From the NCBI GenBank assembly GCA_024275015.1, contig JAJRZW010000048.1, positions 1 to 62,586 on the forward strand: a stretch of 62,586 nucleotides of DNA. The letters are read 5' to 3'. The notes beneath the pieces were generated by a model. That model was not told the DNA's origin, did not search any database, and worked only from the letters and a program-made list of their open reading frames with translations. Position 1 is the first letter of the stretch, and each line of letters begins with the position of its first letter. A program made the translations under genes and the position numbers. The stretch is from Deltaproteobacteria bacterium (GTDB taxonomy: Bacteria; Desulfobacterota; Desulfobulbia; Desulfobulbales; JAJRZW01). Shown piece after piece: positions 8,794-18,590 of the stretch.

Positions 8794-10485
8794 CTATCTT
8801 GACCGCTTTAAATGCTCCGGCGGCGTAAGCCCGTGTTTTCTGATCTTGTAGCCAATCTGCCGCTGGGTGATCTTAAGCTCCCTGGCCGCTCTCGCCTGTA
8901 CCCATCCGTGACGTATCAGGGCGGCTTCAAGTTCATGCCTTTCCAGGTCTTGCAGCGAGGTGGCCGCTCCCATTGCGCCTTCCCTCGTTGTCGGTATCTC
9001 TTCAGACGTTGTTCCGGCCGCCACCCCGGCGCATTGCCTTTCCATCGGGGCGTTTATGTATGAGGGAAGATCATTCAGATTGATTACTTCGCCGTCGTTC
9101 ATTATCACCAGCCTTTCAATCAGGTTTTCAAGTTCCCTTATATTGCCCGGCCAGTGATACTCTGTAAACAGGGCAAGGGCCGCCCTTGAGAACCGGATTC
9201 TGCGCTTGTTGTTCTGATTACTCCCCTTCAGAAAATGGTCAATCAGCATGGGGAGGTCGTCTTTTCTTTTTCTAAGGGGCGGGATTGTTATCGGCACCAC
9301 GTTAAGGCGGTAAAAGAGGTCCTCGCGGAAGCGGTTGCCCACTAATTCCTCCTCCAAGTTGCGGTTGGTAGCGGCGATTATTCGTACATCAACGTCAATG
9401 GTCCTAGTACCGCCGAGGCGTTCAAACTGCTTTTCCTGGATGACCCTGAGGAGTTTCGCCTGCAGGGGCATGGGGAGTTCTCCGATTTCATCTAAAAACA
9501 GGGTGCCGCCGTCGGCCATTTCGAAGCGACCTTTTTTGGTCGCTGTCGCCCCGGTGAACGCTCCCTTTTCGTGCCCCAGAAGTTCGCTTTCGAGCAGGGT
9601 GTCGGGCAGGGCGGCGCAGTTGACTTTGACAAACGGGCGTTTGTGCCGTGGGCTTGCGATGTGGATGGCCCGGGACACCAGTTCCTTTCCTGTCCCGGAC
9701 TCACCGAGCAAAAGGGCGGTGGCGCTGCTTGGCGCTACCTTGTCGATATAGCGGAACACCTCCTGCATCCGCTTGCACTGGCCGATCATATTTTTGTGGC
9801 TGAAACGGGTTTTTAGTTCCGCCTTGAGAGAGATGTTTTCCTCAAGCAGTCTTTGTTCCTTTTTGGCAATGGTCTCGTGCAGGTGGAGAAACTGGGCGAT
9901 CAGGGTGGCGACAACGGTTAGAAAACGAATGTCTTCCTCAAAGGATATTTCCAGGCCGAAGAGACGGTCAACCGACAGCACCCCCACCGGTTTTTCAAGG
10001 ATAACCACCGGGACCCCGATAAAGGATATCTCACCCTTGTCAAAACTGGTCCGCGCTCCGGTACGGTTCAGGAACAGGGGCTCGTCCTGGATGTCGGGGA
10101 CCACAAAGGGGTATGCGGTCCGGAATACCTTGCCGATAACCCCTTCGTCAATCTTGTAGATCCCTCTTTTTTTCTCCCTCTCGATCAGACCGTATGACGC
10201 CCTGATGGCAAGCCTTGCTCCGCCGCTGTCCTTTAACACCAAGGTCGCCCTTTCCATGCGCAGGGTGTCGTGGAGAATGCGGAGGATTTCCGCCAGGGCC
10301 TTGTCAAGGTCAAGGGCCGAGCCGATCAGCTGCGCAATTCGGTAAAGGGCCATAACCTCAAGGCCGTTGGTTGTGGAGGGTCTGGTGTCTGTATGATGGT
10401 TATCCAACGTAGTCTTCCCCATGGTTCGGCGCTGATGTCCGGGGGGCTCCGGCACAGTTTTCGTGGTGACGGGTCTTTTGTCCAT
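8794..10485 (-). CDS. nifA: NifA, sigma-54-dependent activator of nif genes
   Basis: Enhancer-binding activator of nitrogen fixation promoters. From the ATG at 10485 it has 563 residues; ATG 10422 is an alternative and longer starts lack support. An N-terminal GAF domain (about 45-200) is followed by the AAA+ domain (about 225-460) with Walker A GESGTGKE, the sigma-54 contact loop GAFTGA and Walker [14 protein letters not shown]. The Fis-type HTH ([20 protein letters not shown]) is C-terminal. The linker before the HTH has a single Cys, so the four-cysteine oxygen-sensing motif of some NifAs is absent. It is divergent from nifH across a 500-bp regulatory region. Stop is TAG. Confidence 0.93.
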   Translation of the reverse strand: MDKRPVTTKTVPEPPGHQRRTMGKTTLDNHHTDTRPSTTNGLEVMALYRIAQLIGSALDLDKALAEILRILHDTLRMERATLVLKDSGGARLAIRASYGLIEREKKRGIYKIDEGVIGKVFRTAYPFVVPDIQDEPLFLNRTGARTSFDKGEISFIGVPVVILEKPVGVLSVDRLFGLEISFEEDIRFLTVVATLIAQFLHLHETIAKKEQRLLEENISLKAELKTRFSHKNMIGQCKRMQEVFRYIDKVAPSSATALLLGESGTGKELVSRAIHIASPRHKRPFVKVNCAALPDTLLESELLGHEKGAFTGATATKKGRFEMADGGTLFLDEIGELPMPLQAKLLRVIQEKQFERLGGTRTIDVDVRIIAATNRNLEEELVGNRFREDLFYRLNVVPITIPPLRKRKDDLPMLIDHFLKGSNQNNKRRIRFSRAALALFTEYHWPGNIRELENLIERLVIMNDGEVINLNDLPSYINAPMERQCAGVAAGTTSEEIPTTREGAMGAATSLQDLERHELEAALIRHGWVQARAARELKITQRQIGYKIRKHGLTPPEHLKRSR

Positions 10486-10628
10486 AGAATAGAGTTGAGC
10501 AAGTATCGCGCCAAAGAGGACGGTTGATTTCCGGAAGGGGCGGGGCGGCCCGGAGTATAGCCATCCTGCGCCGGGAGGACGGCATGGGACTGTTCTCACC
10601 GCACAGGATCTAATCACTTCATTTTTTA

Positions 10629-10702
10629 CAAAATTGCAATTACATGAAAGTGACGGTAAGCAAAATTGTACAATTATGTATGTAGTCCTATGTGCAATTT
10701 TG
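10629..10702. promoter_or_regulatory. Repeated CAAAATTG sites in the nifA-nifH intergenic region
   Basis: CAAAATTG occurs at 10629-10636 and again at 10661-10668, 32 bp apart. CAAAATTGTACA (10661-10672) is mirrored by TGTGCAATTTTG (10691-10702) with one mismatch and an 18-bp spacer. The AT-rich palindrome lies between divergent nifA and nifH, where a regulator of nifA could bind. The binding protein is unknown. Confidence 0.45.
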
Positions 10703-10826
10703 TTATGAGTGTTACGCGTGTCTGTTGTCGATTTTATTACCATCCTTGCCGGCAACAAAATCCGTTGAGAAATAAATACAATTATATCATACAGTTATAT
10801 GTTTTGTTTGTCGACCTTCGAGTCGA

Positions 10827-10841
10827 TGGCACAGCCATTGC
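10827..10841 (+). promoter_or_regulatory. Sigma-54 promoter for nifH
   Basis: TGGCACAGCCATTGC matches the -24/-12 consensus TGGCACG-N4-TTGC with one mismatch, and GG and GC are correctly spaced by 10 bases. It lies 145 bp before nifH. Two near-matches to the NifA site TGT-N10-ACA, each with one mismatch, lie upstream at 10701-10716 and 10726-10741. Confidence 0.88.
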
Positions 10842-10871
10842 CACTGTCATGTCTGTAAACGGAGGTTGTGA

Positions 10872-11816
<945 letters not shown>

Positions 11817-12041
11817 CGGTCCGTGAAAAAAGGACTGTGTGCACGGTCTGACGGGCGGGACGGAGTCGTAAATATTGATGATTTGCGACTTTTTACGACG
11901 CCAGCAAGATTTGTTTAACAGACCTTTTATGACTCTGAAGGCAAAAGGGAAAAATATCGTAAGATTACAGTGATACTGCCTTTCGCCGTTGCAGGGATTT
12001 ATTAATTGAGTTCATCCGACAAAGGATACGGGAGAAAAATT
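11817..12041. other. nifH-nifI1 spacer with hairpin
   Basis: 225-bp spacer. AGTCGTAAA (about 11865) can pair with the TTTACGAC at 11893-11900, and the ACTTTTTACGACGCCA segment resembles one at 34770-34784. This could be a processing or attenuation structure separating abundant nifH mRNA from the downstream genes. No T-run terminator is present. Confidence 0.4.
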
Positions 12042-12398
12042 ATGCTGATCATGATCCGAGCAATTATACGGCCGGAAAAGGTTGATGCGGTCCTCGCCGC
12101 CCTCATGGACGCCGGATTTCCGGCGGTAACCAAATATGCCGTCGCCGGGCGTGGCAAGCAGCGCGGCATAAAAATCGGCGAAGTCACCTATGACGAGCTA
12201 CCCAAGGTGATGCTGGTGAGTGTGGTTAATGAGTCGGACAGGGAATTTGTCGTCAAGACCATCATCGAGACTGCCCGCTCCGGCGCCAAAGGCGCCTTTG
12301 GCGATGGCAAGATCTTTGTGTCGGAGGTTTTTGAGGCCTGGACCATCAGTTCCGGAGTAAAAGAGACCGCTGCGGCCGCCGGGGAGGTACCGGCATGA
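12042..12398 (+). CDS. nifI1: PII-like nitrogenase regulator NifI1
   Basis: PII-family protein of 118 residues that, with NifI2, switches nitrogenase activity by binding the MoFe protein in response to 2-oxoglutarate and ATP/ADP. The start ATG at 12042 follows GGAGAAAAATT and gives MLIMIRAIIRPEKVDAVLAAL. The PII core features VTKYAVAGRGKQRG and the C-terminal GDGKIFVSEV are present. Location between nifH and nifD is diagnostic of the NifI type seen in methanogens, clostridia and sulfate reducers. It overlaps nifI2 by four bases (ATGA). Confidence 0.95.
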   Translation: MLIMIRAIIRPEKVDAVLAALMDAGFPAVTKYAVAGRGKQRGIKIGEVTYDELPKVMLVSVVNESDREFVVKTIIETARSGAKGAFGDGKIFVSEVFEAWTISSGVKETAAAAGEVPA

Positions 12399-12769
12399 GA
12401 GAAGTTATTGCCGTGGTGCGAATCAACATGATGAACCAGACCAAAAAGGCCCTGACCGATTGCGGTATCGACGCCTTCTTCGCCCATGAGGTGAACGGCC
12501 GGGGTAAGGGATTTGTCAGCCCTGATGTGCTTGAAGGAGCGCGGGAGGGTTATGAAGAGGCGGCCGCGCTTTTGGGCGAGAAGGGCAAGCTCTATCCCAA
12601 ACGGATGGTTACTGTCGTGGTTCCCGATGACCGGGTCGGCTGTGTGGTCGAGACCATTATCAATATCAACCAGACCGGCAAACCCGGCGACGGCAGAATA
12701 TTTGTGACGCCGGTCATAGACGCGGTCCGGGTCAGGACCGGGGAAACGGGCGCCGAGTCCATTGCCTGA
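12395..12769 (+). CDS. nifI2: PII-like nitrogenase regulator NifI2
   Basis: Partner of NifI1; 124 residues. It starts MREVIAVVRINMMNQTKKAL and contains the NifI2-type T-loop region GRGKGF. The C-terminal GDGRIFVTPVIDAVRVRTGE is PII-like. Translational coupling with nifI1 through ATGA, and the position directly before nifD, support joint post-translational control of nitrogenase. Confidence 0.95.
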   Translation: MREVIAVVRINMMNQTKKALTDCGIDAFFAHEVNGRGKGFVSPDVLEGAREGYEEAAALLGEKGKLYPKRMVTVVVPDDRVGCVVETIININQTGKPGDGRIFVTPVIDAVRVRTGETGAESIA

Positions 12770-12782
12770 AGGAGGTAACAGC

Positions 12783-14417
12783 ATGGCAACAAAAAATAAA
12801 TCCGTTCAGCGGGAACCCGCGGACATCAAGGCGGAACTTTTGCAGAAATATCCGCCCAAGGTAGCTCGGAAGCGCGCCAAACAGATCATGATCAACGAGG
12901 CCCGGCAGAGCGAGACCCCGGCGATCACCGCCAATGTCCGCACCATTCCCGGGATCATCACCATGCGCGGCTGTACCTATGCCGGCTGCAAGGGTGTCAT
13001 CATGGGGCCGACCCGTGACATTGTCAATATTACCCACGGTCCTATCGGCTGCGGCTTCTACTCCTGGCTCACCCGGCGTAATCAGACCGATCCGGGGCCG
13101 GACGGTGAAAACTATATGACTTATTGTTTTTCCACCGACATGCAGGAGCATGACATCATCTTCGGCGGAGAGAAAAAGTTGGCAGCGGCGATCCAGGAGG
13201 CCTACGACCTATTTCATCCGAAATCGATCGCGGTTTTCGCCACCTGCCCGGTGGGGTTGATCGGTGATGATATCCATACCGTTACCGCGCAGATGAAGGA
13301 AAAGTTCGGCGATTGTAATGTTTACGCCTTTTCCTGCGAGGGGTACAAGGGGGTCAGTCAGTCCGCCGGGCATCATATCGCCAATAACCAGGTGTTCCGG
13401 CATATCGTCGGCGAAAATGATGCGGAGAAACCGGGCCGGTACCGGATTAACCTCCTGGGTGAGTACAATATCGGCGGCGATGGTTTCGAGATCGACCGGA
13501 TATTTAATAAATGCGGCATCACCTGTATCTCGACCTTTTCCGGTAATTCCACCTACGATCAGTTCGCCTCGGCCCATACCGCCGATCTCAATGCCGTCAT
13601 GTGCCATCGCTCGATCAACTATGTCGCGGACATGATGGAGACCAAATACGGCATCCCCTGGATCAAGGTGAACTTTATCGGTGCCAACGCCACGGCAAAG
13701 TCGCTGCGTAAGATCGCGCAATATTTCGGGGACAAGGAACTCATCGACAAGGTGGAGGAGGTCATCGGCGAAGAAATGCCGGCCGTGGAAGCGGCCCTGA
13801 AAGAGATAAGTCCCCGTACCGGCGGCAAGACCGCGATGTTGTTTGTCGGCGGCTCCAGGGCCCATCATTATCAGGATCTCTTCGCGGAATTGGGGATGAA
13901 GACCATCTCCGCCGGTTATGAATTCGCCCATCAGGACGATTACGAGGGCCGTCAGGTTCTGCCCAACATCAAACTCGACGCGGACAGTCGTAATATTGAG
14001 GAGCTTGAGGTTGAGGCGGATGAAACCAGGTTCCGGCCGCGGATGACCGACAAGCGGATGAAGGCCCTTGAGAAGACCGGGTTCAAATTCAAGGCGTATG
14101 ACGGCCTTGCCCCGGACATGGAGAAACAAACCCTTATTGTTGACGACCTGAACCAGTACGAGGCGGAAAAGCTGGTGGAGTTGATGCGGCCGGATATCTT
14201 CTGCGCCGGGATCAAGGAGAAATACTCGATTCAGAAATTAGGGGTGCCGATGAAACAGCTTCACAGCTACGATTCCGGCGGTCCCTATGCCGGCTTTGTC
14301 GGCGCGGTCAATTTCTATCACGAGATCGACCGGTTGGTGAACTCAAAGGTCTGGAGTTACATGCAGGCGCCCTGGCAGAAGGATCCACAGCTTTCGGCTT
14401 CATATAACTGGGAATAA
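12783..14417 (+). CDS. nifD: Nitrogenase molybdenum-iron protein alpha chain NifD
   Basis: Alpha subunit of dinitrogenase, 544 residues, starting at ATG 12783 after GAAGGAGG. P-cluster cysteines are visible in RGCTYAGCKG, HGPIGCGFYSW and FATCPVGLIGDD. The FeMo-cofactor cysteine is in AVMCHRSINYV and the cofactor histidine in MKQLHSYDSGGPY. The sequence style fits group III nitrogenases. It is complete, with no internal stop. The segment FGGEKKL is useful as an internal reference for the stop codon in nifE. nifK starts 27 bases later. Confidence 0.98.
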   Translation: MATKNKSVQREPADIKAELLQKYPPKVARKRAKQIMINEARQSETPAITANVRTIPGIITMRGCTYAGCKGVIMGPTRDIVNITHGPIGCGFYSWLTRRNQTDPGPDGENYMTYCFSTDMQEHDIIFGGEKKLAAAIQEAYDLFHPKSIAVFATCPVGLIGDDIHTVTAQMKEKFGDCNVYAFSCEGYKGVSQSAGHHIANNQVFRHIVGENDAEKPGRYRINLLGEYNIGGDGFEIDRIFNKCGITCISTFSGNSTYDQFASAHTADLNAVMCHRSINYVADMMETKYGIPWIKVNFIGANATAKSLRKIAQYFGDKELIDKVEEVIGEEMPAVEAALKEISPRTGGKTAMLFVGGSRAHHYQDLFAELGMKTISAGYEFAHQDDYEGRQVLPNIKLDADSRNIEELEVEADETRFRPRMTDKRMKALEKTGFKFKAYDGLAPDMEKQTLIVDDLNQYEAEKLVELMRPDIFCAGIKEKYSIQKLGVPMKQLHSYDSGGPYAGFVGAVNFYHEIDRLVNSKVWSYMQAPWQKDPQLSASYNWE

Positions 14418-14444
14418 AAAAGACCCCTCAGCGAGGATAAAAAA

Positions 14445-15818
14445 ATGTTGTTACGACATACACCAAAGGAAATAAGCGAGCGCAAGGCCCTGGCCATCAA
14501 TCCGGCCAAGACCTGCCAGCCCATCGGCGCCATGTACGCCGCTCTCGGTATCCACGGCTGTCTGCCGCACAGTCACGGATCTCAGGGATGCTGCGCCTAC
14601 TATCGTTCCACCCTGACCAGGCACTATAAAGAACCCATTTCCGCGTCCACCAGTTCTTTTACCGAGGGGGCTTCGGTCTTTGGCGGCCAGGCTAACCTGA
14701 TGCAGGCCCTTAATAATATCTTCACCGTTTACGACCCCGAGGTGGTGGCGGTGCATACCACCTGCCTGTCGGAGACCATCGGCGAGGATCTGCCGCAGAT
14801 CAGAAAGAAGGCGATGATAGAGGGCAAGATCCCGGAGGGCAAATACGTTCTCACCGCCTCGACCCCGAGCTACGCCGGTTCCCATGTCACCGGGTTTTCA
14901 ACCATGGTCAAGTCGATGGCGATGGCGGCGGAGCCGACCGGTAAAAAGAACGGCAAGGTTAATCTAATCCCCGGCTGGGTGGAGCCTGCCGATATGGAAG
15001 AACTCAAAAGGATCACCGGGCTTCTCGGGGTGAAGACGATCATGTTCCCCGATACCTCAGGGGTGCTTAACGGCCCGCTTTCGGGGGAGTACCGGATGTT
15101 TCCTGAAGGCGGGGTCACCATGGCGGAGCTTTTGTCCACCGGCGACTCCATCGGTACCCTGGCCTTGGGTGAGTGGTGCTCAGCCGCCGCCGCTCGGTAG
15201 CTGGACCGTAGCCGGAAGGTGCCCTGCAGTGTGATCGACATGCCCTTCGGACTTGCGGCCAGCGATCGTTTCATCGACGCCCTCAGGACCATTGCCGGGG
15301 TCGTGGTCCCGGAGCAGATCACCCGTGAACGCGGTCAGCTGGTGGACATGATCTCGGATATGCATCAGTATTTTTATGGCAGAAAGGTGGCCTTGGCCGG
15401 CGATCCCGACCAACTCATCGCCATGACCGAATTTCTGGTCTCGCTCGACATGAAGCCGGTTCATATCGTCACCGGCACCCCGGGTAAGAAGTTTGAAGAA
15501 CGCATCCGCGAGATCACCCGGGATATGGGCTGCGAGGTCAACGTTAAGGCCAAGGGTGACATGTTCCTCCTGCATCAGTGGATCAAAAACGATCCGGTCG
15601 ATTTCCTGATCGGTAACTCTTACCTGAAATATATTGCCCGGGACGAGGATATCCCTCTGGTGCGCTGGGGTTTTCCGATCCTTGACCGTCAGGGTCATCA
15701 GTATTTTCCCACCGTGGGCTATAAGGGAGGTCTGCGGCTGCTTGAGAAGATCCTGGATGTCCTGCTCGACCGCAAGGACCGCGACGATTCCGAGATCGGT
15801 TTTGAATTGGTGCTTTAA
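14445..15818 (+). CDS. nifK: Nitrogenase molybdenum-iron protein beta chain NifK, interrupted by an in-frame TAG
   Basis: Beta subunit of dinitrogenase. The frame from ATG 14445 to TAA 15818 is 457 codons long, normal for short group III NifK. It has P-cluster cysteines in AKTCQPIGA, GSQGCCAYYRS and HTTCLSETIGEDL. Codon 252 (15198-15200) is TAG, inside a conserved segment reading GEWCSAAAAR-stop-LDRSRKVPCSVIDMP. Both sides are in the same frame with no indel. Aligned with NifN in this window, the stop sits where NifN has Tyr, so a single base change could explain it. It could be a nonsense mutation, a readthrough site, a re-coded amber or a sequence error. The second part has no convincing separate ribosome site. 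Confidence 0.93.
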
Positions 15819-15823
15819 CCCCC

Positions 15824-16945
15824 GTGGTCTGCGGTGGGCGGAACATTGTCCTCCGTGGGCCGCGTTTTGAGGTGAAGGAATTGTCCACAACTATTCTGTC
15901 CGGCGGGAAACTGTGCCTGATGTCGGTGGCGGGACGGGCATTTGTTCAGCTTCGTTTTGCCCCGACGGCAAGCGGGGTGAGTGCGTTTGCGCCGTGCCAG
16001 GCGCTTTCCCGGCTTTCCGGGATTATTGAAACGGGCGGACCGGTCGCGGCGGTGGATATCACCGGACCCGGCGATCCCCTGGCCGATATCAGTACTACCC
16101 TTGAGGTGATCGGGGAGGTTCATCGCCGCTGGCCGGAGATCGCCATAACGGTAACCAGTCTCGGGTTGAACGGCGCTGATCACGCCGCGGCTCTCCGCGA
16201 AGCCGGGGCGGGGCGGATGAATCTCCTGGTCGACTGCGTGGAGAACGGGGTGGCGAAGAAGGTTTACGCCTGGATCAGATCGGGCAATAAAACCGTACCT
16301 CTGTCCCGGGCCGCGGCGTGGCTGGTGGAGGAACAGGCCCGGGTGATGGCGGTGTTTCGCCGGGCCGGTATTGGGGTGAGTGCCAGATGCCGGGTCTTTG
16401 CCGGGATAAACGACGGGCATGTGGATGCCGTGGCCCGGTTTCTCGCCGACCACGGGGTTGAACGGCTGGAACTGGCGCCCGGCAATGATGAATGCTGCCG
16501 TGGGCTTCTGGCGCAGGCACGGCAGGAGGCGGGCCGGAATATCCCGACCACCATCTGTGATCCGGCCGCGGCCTCTGACCCGGCCGTACCGGGCGCGGGG
16601 CCGACGGGCGCACGCCCCAATGTCGCGGTGGTCAGCGGCGGCGGAGTTGAGGTGGATCTCCACCTGGGCCGGGCCTGCCGGGTGTTGATATACGGGCCGC
16701 GCCGGGACGGACTGGTTTGTCTGCTCGCGACCCGTGATCTGCCCGATCCCGGCGGCGGCGAAGGACGGTGGCGGACGGCCGCCGAAGCCCTCAGCGATTG
16801 TTTCGTCCTGTTGACTGCCAGTGCCGGTCCGGCCCCATGCCGGATCTTTGGCCGATACGGGATTTCCGTGGTCAAGGGTGAAGGGGAGATTGAGGTAAAG
16901 GTCGATGCCCTGTACGATAGCGGCAGGAAAAGATCACGGCCGTAA
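15824..16945 (+). CDS. NifB-like protein lacking radical SAM cysteines, fused to a NifX-like domain
   Basis: Up to 373 residues from GTG 15824; the start is uncertain. It aligns end to end with the NifB in this window: ITGPGDPLA for IAGPGDPFA, VYAWIRSGNK for IYSFVRDGK, and VFAGIND for VTPGIND. The C-terminal 120 residues match the NifX-like tail (NVAVVSGGGVEVDLHLGRA). The region that should hold KCNIQCNFC reads FAPTASGVSAFAPC and is shortened, so no SAM-binding 4Fe-4S cluster can form. Inference: a non-catalytic NifB paralogue, perhaps a scaffold or carrier for cofactor precursors. It lies six bases after nifK and 24 before the ferredoxin gene. Confidence 0.85.
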   Translation: MVCGGRNIVLRGPRFEVKELSTTILSGGKLCLMSVAGRAFVQLRFAPTASGVSAFAPCQALSRLSGIIETGGPVAAVDITGPGDPLADISTTLEVIGEVHRRWPEIAITVTSLGLNGADHAAALREAGAGRMNLLVDCVENGVAKKVYAWIRSGNKTVPLSRAAAWLVEEQARVMAVFRRAGIGVSARCRVFAGINDGHVDAVARFLADHGVERLELAPGNDECCRGLLAQARQEAGRNIPTTICDPAAASDPAVPGAGPTGARPNVAVVSGGGVEVDLHLGRACRVLIYGPRRDGLVCLLATRDLPDPGGGEGRWRTAAEALSDCFVLLTASAGPAPCRIFGRYGISVVKGEGEIEVKVDALYDSGRKRSRP

Positions 16946-16969
16946 GGCCGGTAAATTAAGGAGAAGGAA

Positions 16970-17272
16970 ATGGCAATAGCGGAAAGACAGATAATAGTCT
17001 GCCAGAGTTTTCGGGTCACCGGAGACAGGAAGGGCGTCTGCCACCGGCAGACCGATGGTTTTCTCCAGTATCTGGAAGAGGAAATCATTGACCGGGGCCT
17101 TGACTGCCTGGTCACCGCCAGCACCTGTCTGAAGCAGTGTGACTCCGGGCCGGTCATGGTGATTCAGCCGGAAAACTGGTGGTTTAAGGGGGTGGACAGC
17201 GAAGAGGTGATCGACGCTATCCTCGACGGCCTCGAAGACGGCGAGCCCCCGGCGGAATACCTTGTTTCATGA
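16970..17272 (+). CDS. Thioredoxin-like 2Fe-2S ferredoxin
   Basis: 100 residues starting after a strong TAAGGAGAAGGAA site. The cysteine pattern, one Cys in VCQSFRV, one in KGVCHRQ, then TCLKQCDSGPVMV, is that of thioredoxin-fold 2Fe-2S ferredoxins related to the Shethna FeSII protein and the NuoE C-terminal domain. Such ferredoxins recur in nif clusters, where they may give electrons or protect nitrogenase. Its ATGA-overlapping neighbour and position between nifK and nifE suggest a nif role. The exact role is not shown. Confidence 0.9.
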   Translation: MAIAERQIIVCQSFRVTGDRKGVCHRQTDGFLQYLEEEIIDRGLDCLVTASTCLKQCDSGPVMVIQPENWWFKGVDSEEVIDAILDGLEDGEPPAEYLVS

Positions 17273-17283
17273 GGGGTGATATC

Positions 17284-17745
17284 ATGCCGGATAAGAGATC
17301 CATACCATCTACTTCTATAGTGGGTTTTTCCGATATCAGGAGAGAACCTGTCCAGGGGTGGGAAGGCTTTTTAAAGGAGGGCGGGCAGTTTCTTGATACG
17401 GCCGCCAACGCCTATGCCGGGCGGCGCAAGGTCTTTACCACCGTAATTCTCTACAACCTGGTGGCCATGGCCATTGAAAAATTGTTCATGGCCCTGTTGA
17501 TGAAGAGCGGCAATCTTCCGTATAACCACACCATGGTGGATTTGGTCGCAGCGGTTGAGGAGTACCGGCCCGGCTTTCTGACGCCCATTCTCGCCGACCG
17601 GCTTAAGGCGATGGACCGGTACCAGGAGATCTGTGACCTGGATAAATTCAGGATGGCTTCTCCGACCATGGCGGAAACAGGTGCGATGCTGGATCTGGCC
17701 GCCGAGGTGAGGACGTTGACCATGGCCCATATTGTCGCATCCTGA
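17284..17745 (+). CDS. HEPN-like helical protein of the nif cluster
   Basis: 153 residues from ATG 17284, which has GAGGGGTGAT before it; an ATG at 17269 overlaps the ferredoxin stop and is an alternative. The protein is predicted to be helical. The stretch from FLDTAANAYAGRRKVF through AIEKLFMALLMKSGNLPYNH is reminiscent of HEPN domains, which often pair with nucleotidyltransferases or bind nucleotides. No RXXXXH nuclease motif is evident. No nif gene name is recognised. Gene spacing indicates it belongs to the nif operon. Confidence 0.7.
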   Translation: MPDKRSIPSTSIVGFSDIRREPVQGWEGFLKEGGQFLDTAANAYAGRRKVFTTVILYNLVAMAIEKLFMALLMKSGNLPYNHTMVDLVAAVEEYRPGFLTPILADRLKAMDRYQEICDLDKFRMASPTMAETGAMLDLAAEVRTLTMAHIVAS

Positions 17746-17809
17746 AAGTGATTGCAGGGCACGAAGCCGTCACGGATTCAGGATAAATTCTGTCCAAGGG
17801 AGAAAGACC

Positions 17810-18031
17810 ATGGCGAAAAAGGATGTGGAAGAGTTGCTGGTGGCCGGTGGTGAAGATAAAAATCTGCGGGCCAGATACGATGTCCCCGGCACCGTGGAGG
17901 AGTTCGTCGTCCTTGCCGCCGAAGACGGCTATAGTTTCACTGCCGCGGAATTTGAACAGGTTCTGAAGGAATCGGGCGATGTTTTTGAAAAGAACGGCAA
18001 CCCCCCCAAACGCCAGATATGGTGGGTGTGA
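17810..18031 (+). CDS. Nif11 domain protein
   Basis: 73 residues from ATG 17810 behind AAGGGAGAAAGACC. It contains the Nif11 pattern: a helix with charged residues, then VPGTVEEFVVLAAEDGYSFTAAEF. Nif11 proteins occur in nif clusters of Azotobacter and cyanobacteria, and also as leader peptides of some ribosomal peptides. Here there is no Gly-Gly or Gly-Ala cleavage site with a core peptide, so a stand-alone nif-associated protein is more likely. Its function is unknown. The tail ends PPKRQIWWV. Confidence 0.85.
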   Translation: MAKKDVEELLVAGGEDKNLRARYDVPGTVEEFVVLAAEDGYSFTAAEFEQVLKESGDVFEKNGNPPKRQIWWV

Positions 18032-18035
18032 CAGC

Positions 18036-18503
18036 TTGTCGGCGCAAGCTGACATCCTCATCCGCGAGGCGCGTTCCGGCGACGTTGACCGGCTGTGTGA
18101 CCTTCTTGGAATACTTTTTGCCCTTGAATCTGATTTTGTCTGCGACCGGTCACGGCAGCAGAGGGGGTTGAGAATACTGATGGGAAACGGCGGTTGCCGG
18201 GTTATGGTCGCCGAATGCGGCAGCCGGGTCGTGGGGATGTGTACCGGGCAGATTGTCGTCTCCACCGCCGAGGGCGGTCCGGCCCTGCTGGTGGAGGATG
18301 TGGTGGTTGACCTCTCCTGGCGGCGGCGGGGTGTCGCCAGGGCCCTTCTTGGCCGGCTTGATCTCTGGGCGGCGGCGCATGGCGTGGCGCGGATGCAGCT
18401 GTTCGCCGACGGTGATAATATTGCCGGGCTTGAGTTCTACCGCCGCCTAAACTGGCGGCGGACACGGCTGGTCTGTCTGCGGAAAATGGTGGACGGGACC
18501 TGA
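18036..18503 (+). CDS. GNAT-family N-acetyltransferase of the nif cluster
   Basis: 155 residues if started at TTG 18036, four bases after the nif11 stop; an upstream ATG at 17979 overlaps nif11. It has the GNAT acetyl-CoA fold: ILIREARSGDVDRLCDLLG at the start, then LLVEDVVVDLSWRRRGVARALLGRL (motif A with RRRGVA) and LQLFADGDNIAGLEFYRRLNW (motif B). The substrate is unknown. It is the last gene of the nifH-led run and may act on a small molecule or on a protein in the nif system. Confidence 0.82.
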   Translation: MSAQADILIREARSGDVDRLCDLLGILFALESDFVCDRSRQQRGLRILMGNGGCRVMVAECGSRVVGMCTGQIVVSTAEGGPALLVEDVVVDLSWRRRGVARALLGRLDLWAAAHGVARMQLFADGDNIAGLEFYRRLNWRRTRLVCLRKMVDGT

Positions 18504-18590
18504 TTCCCCGGTCCGGTACGCTGCCTTCTGTCTTTGTCTGTTCCGATGTTTCCCGGTCGTCCACGGCCATGATCTCCTGATTAATAACCC

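Noticed and set aside
15219-15818. Separate gene for the second half of NifK
   Set aside because: It is in the same frame as the first half, lacks a ribosome site, and begins mid-domain, so it is part of nifK.
17810-18031. Nif11 leader of a ribosomal peptide (RiPP)
   Set aside because: No double-Gly-type cleavage site or Cys/Ser/Thr-rich core follows, and no maturase or exporter gene is adjacent; the intact NifB is a cofactor enzyme.
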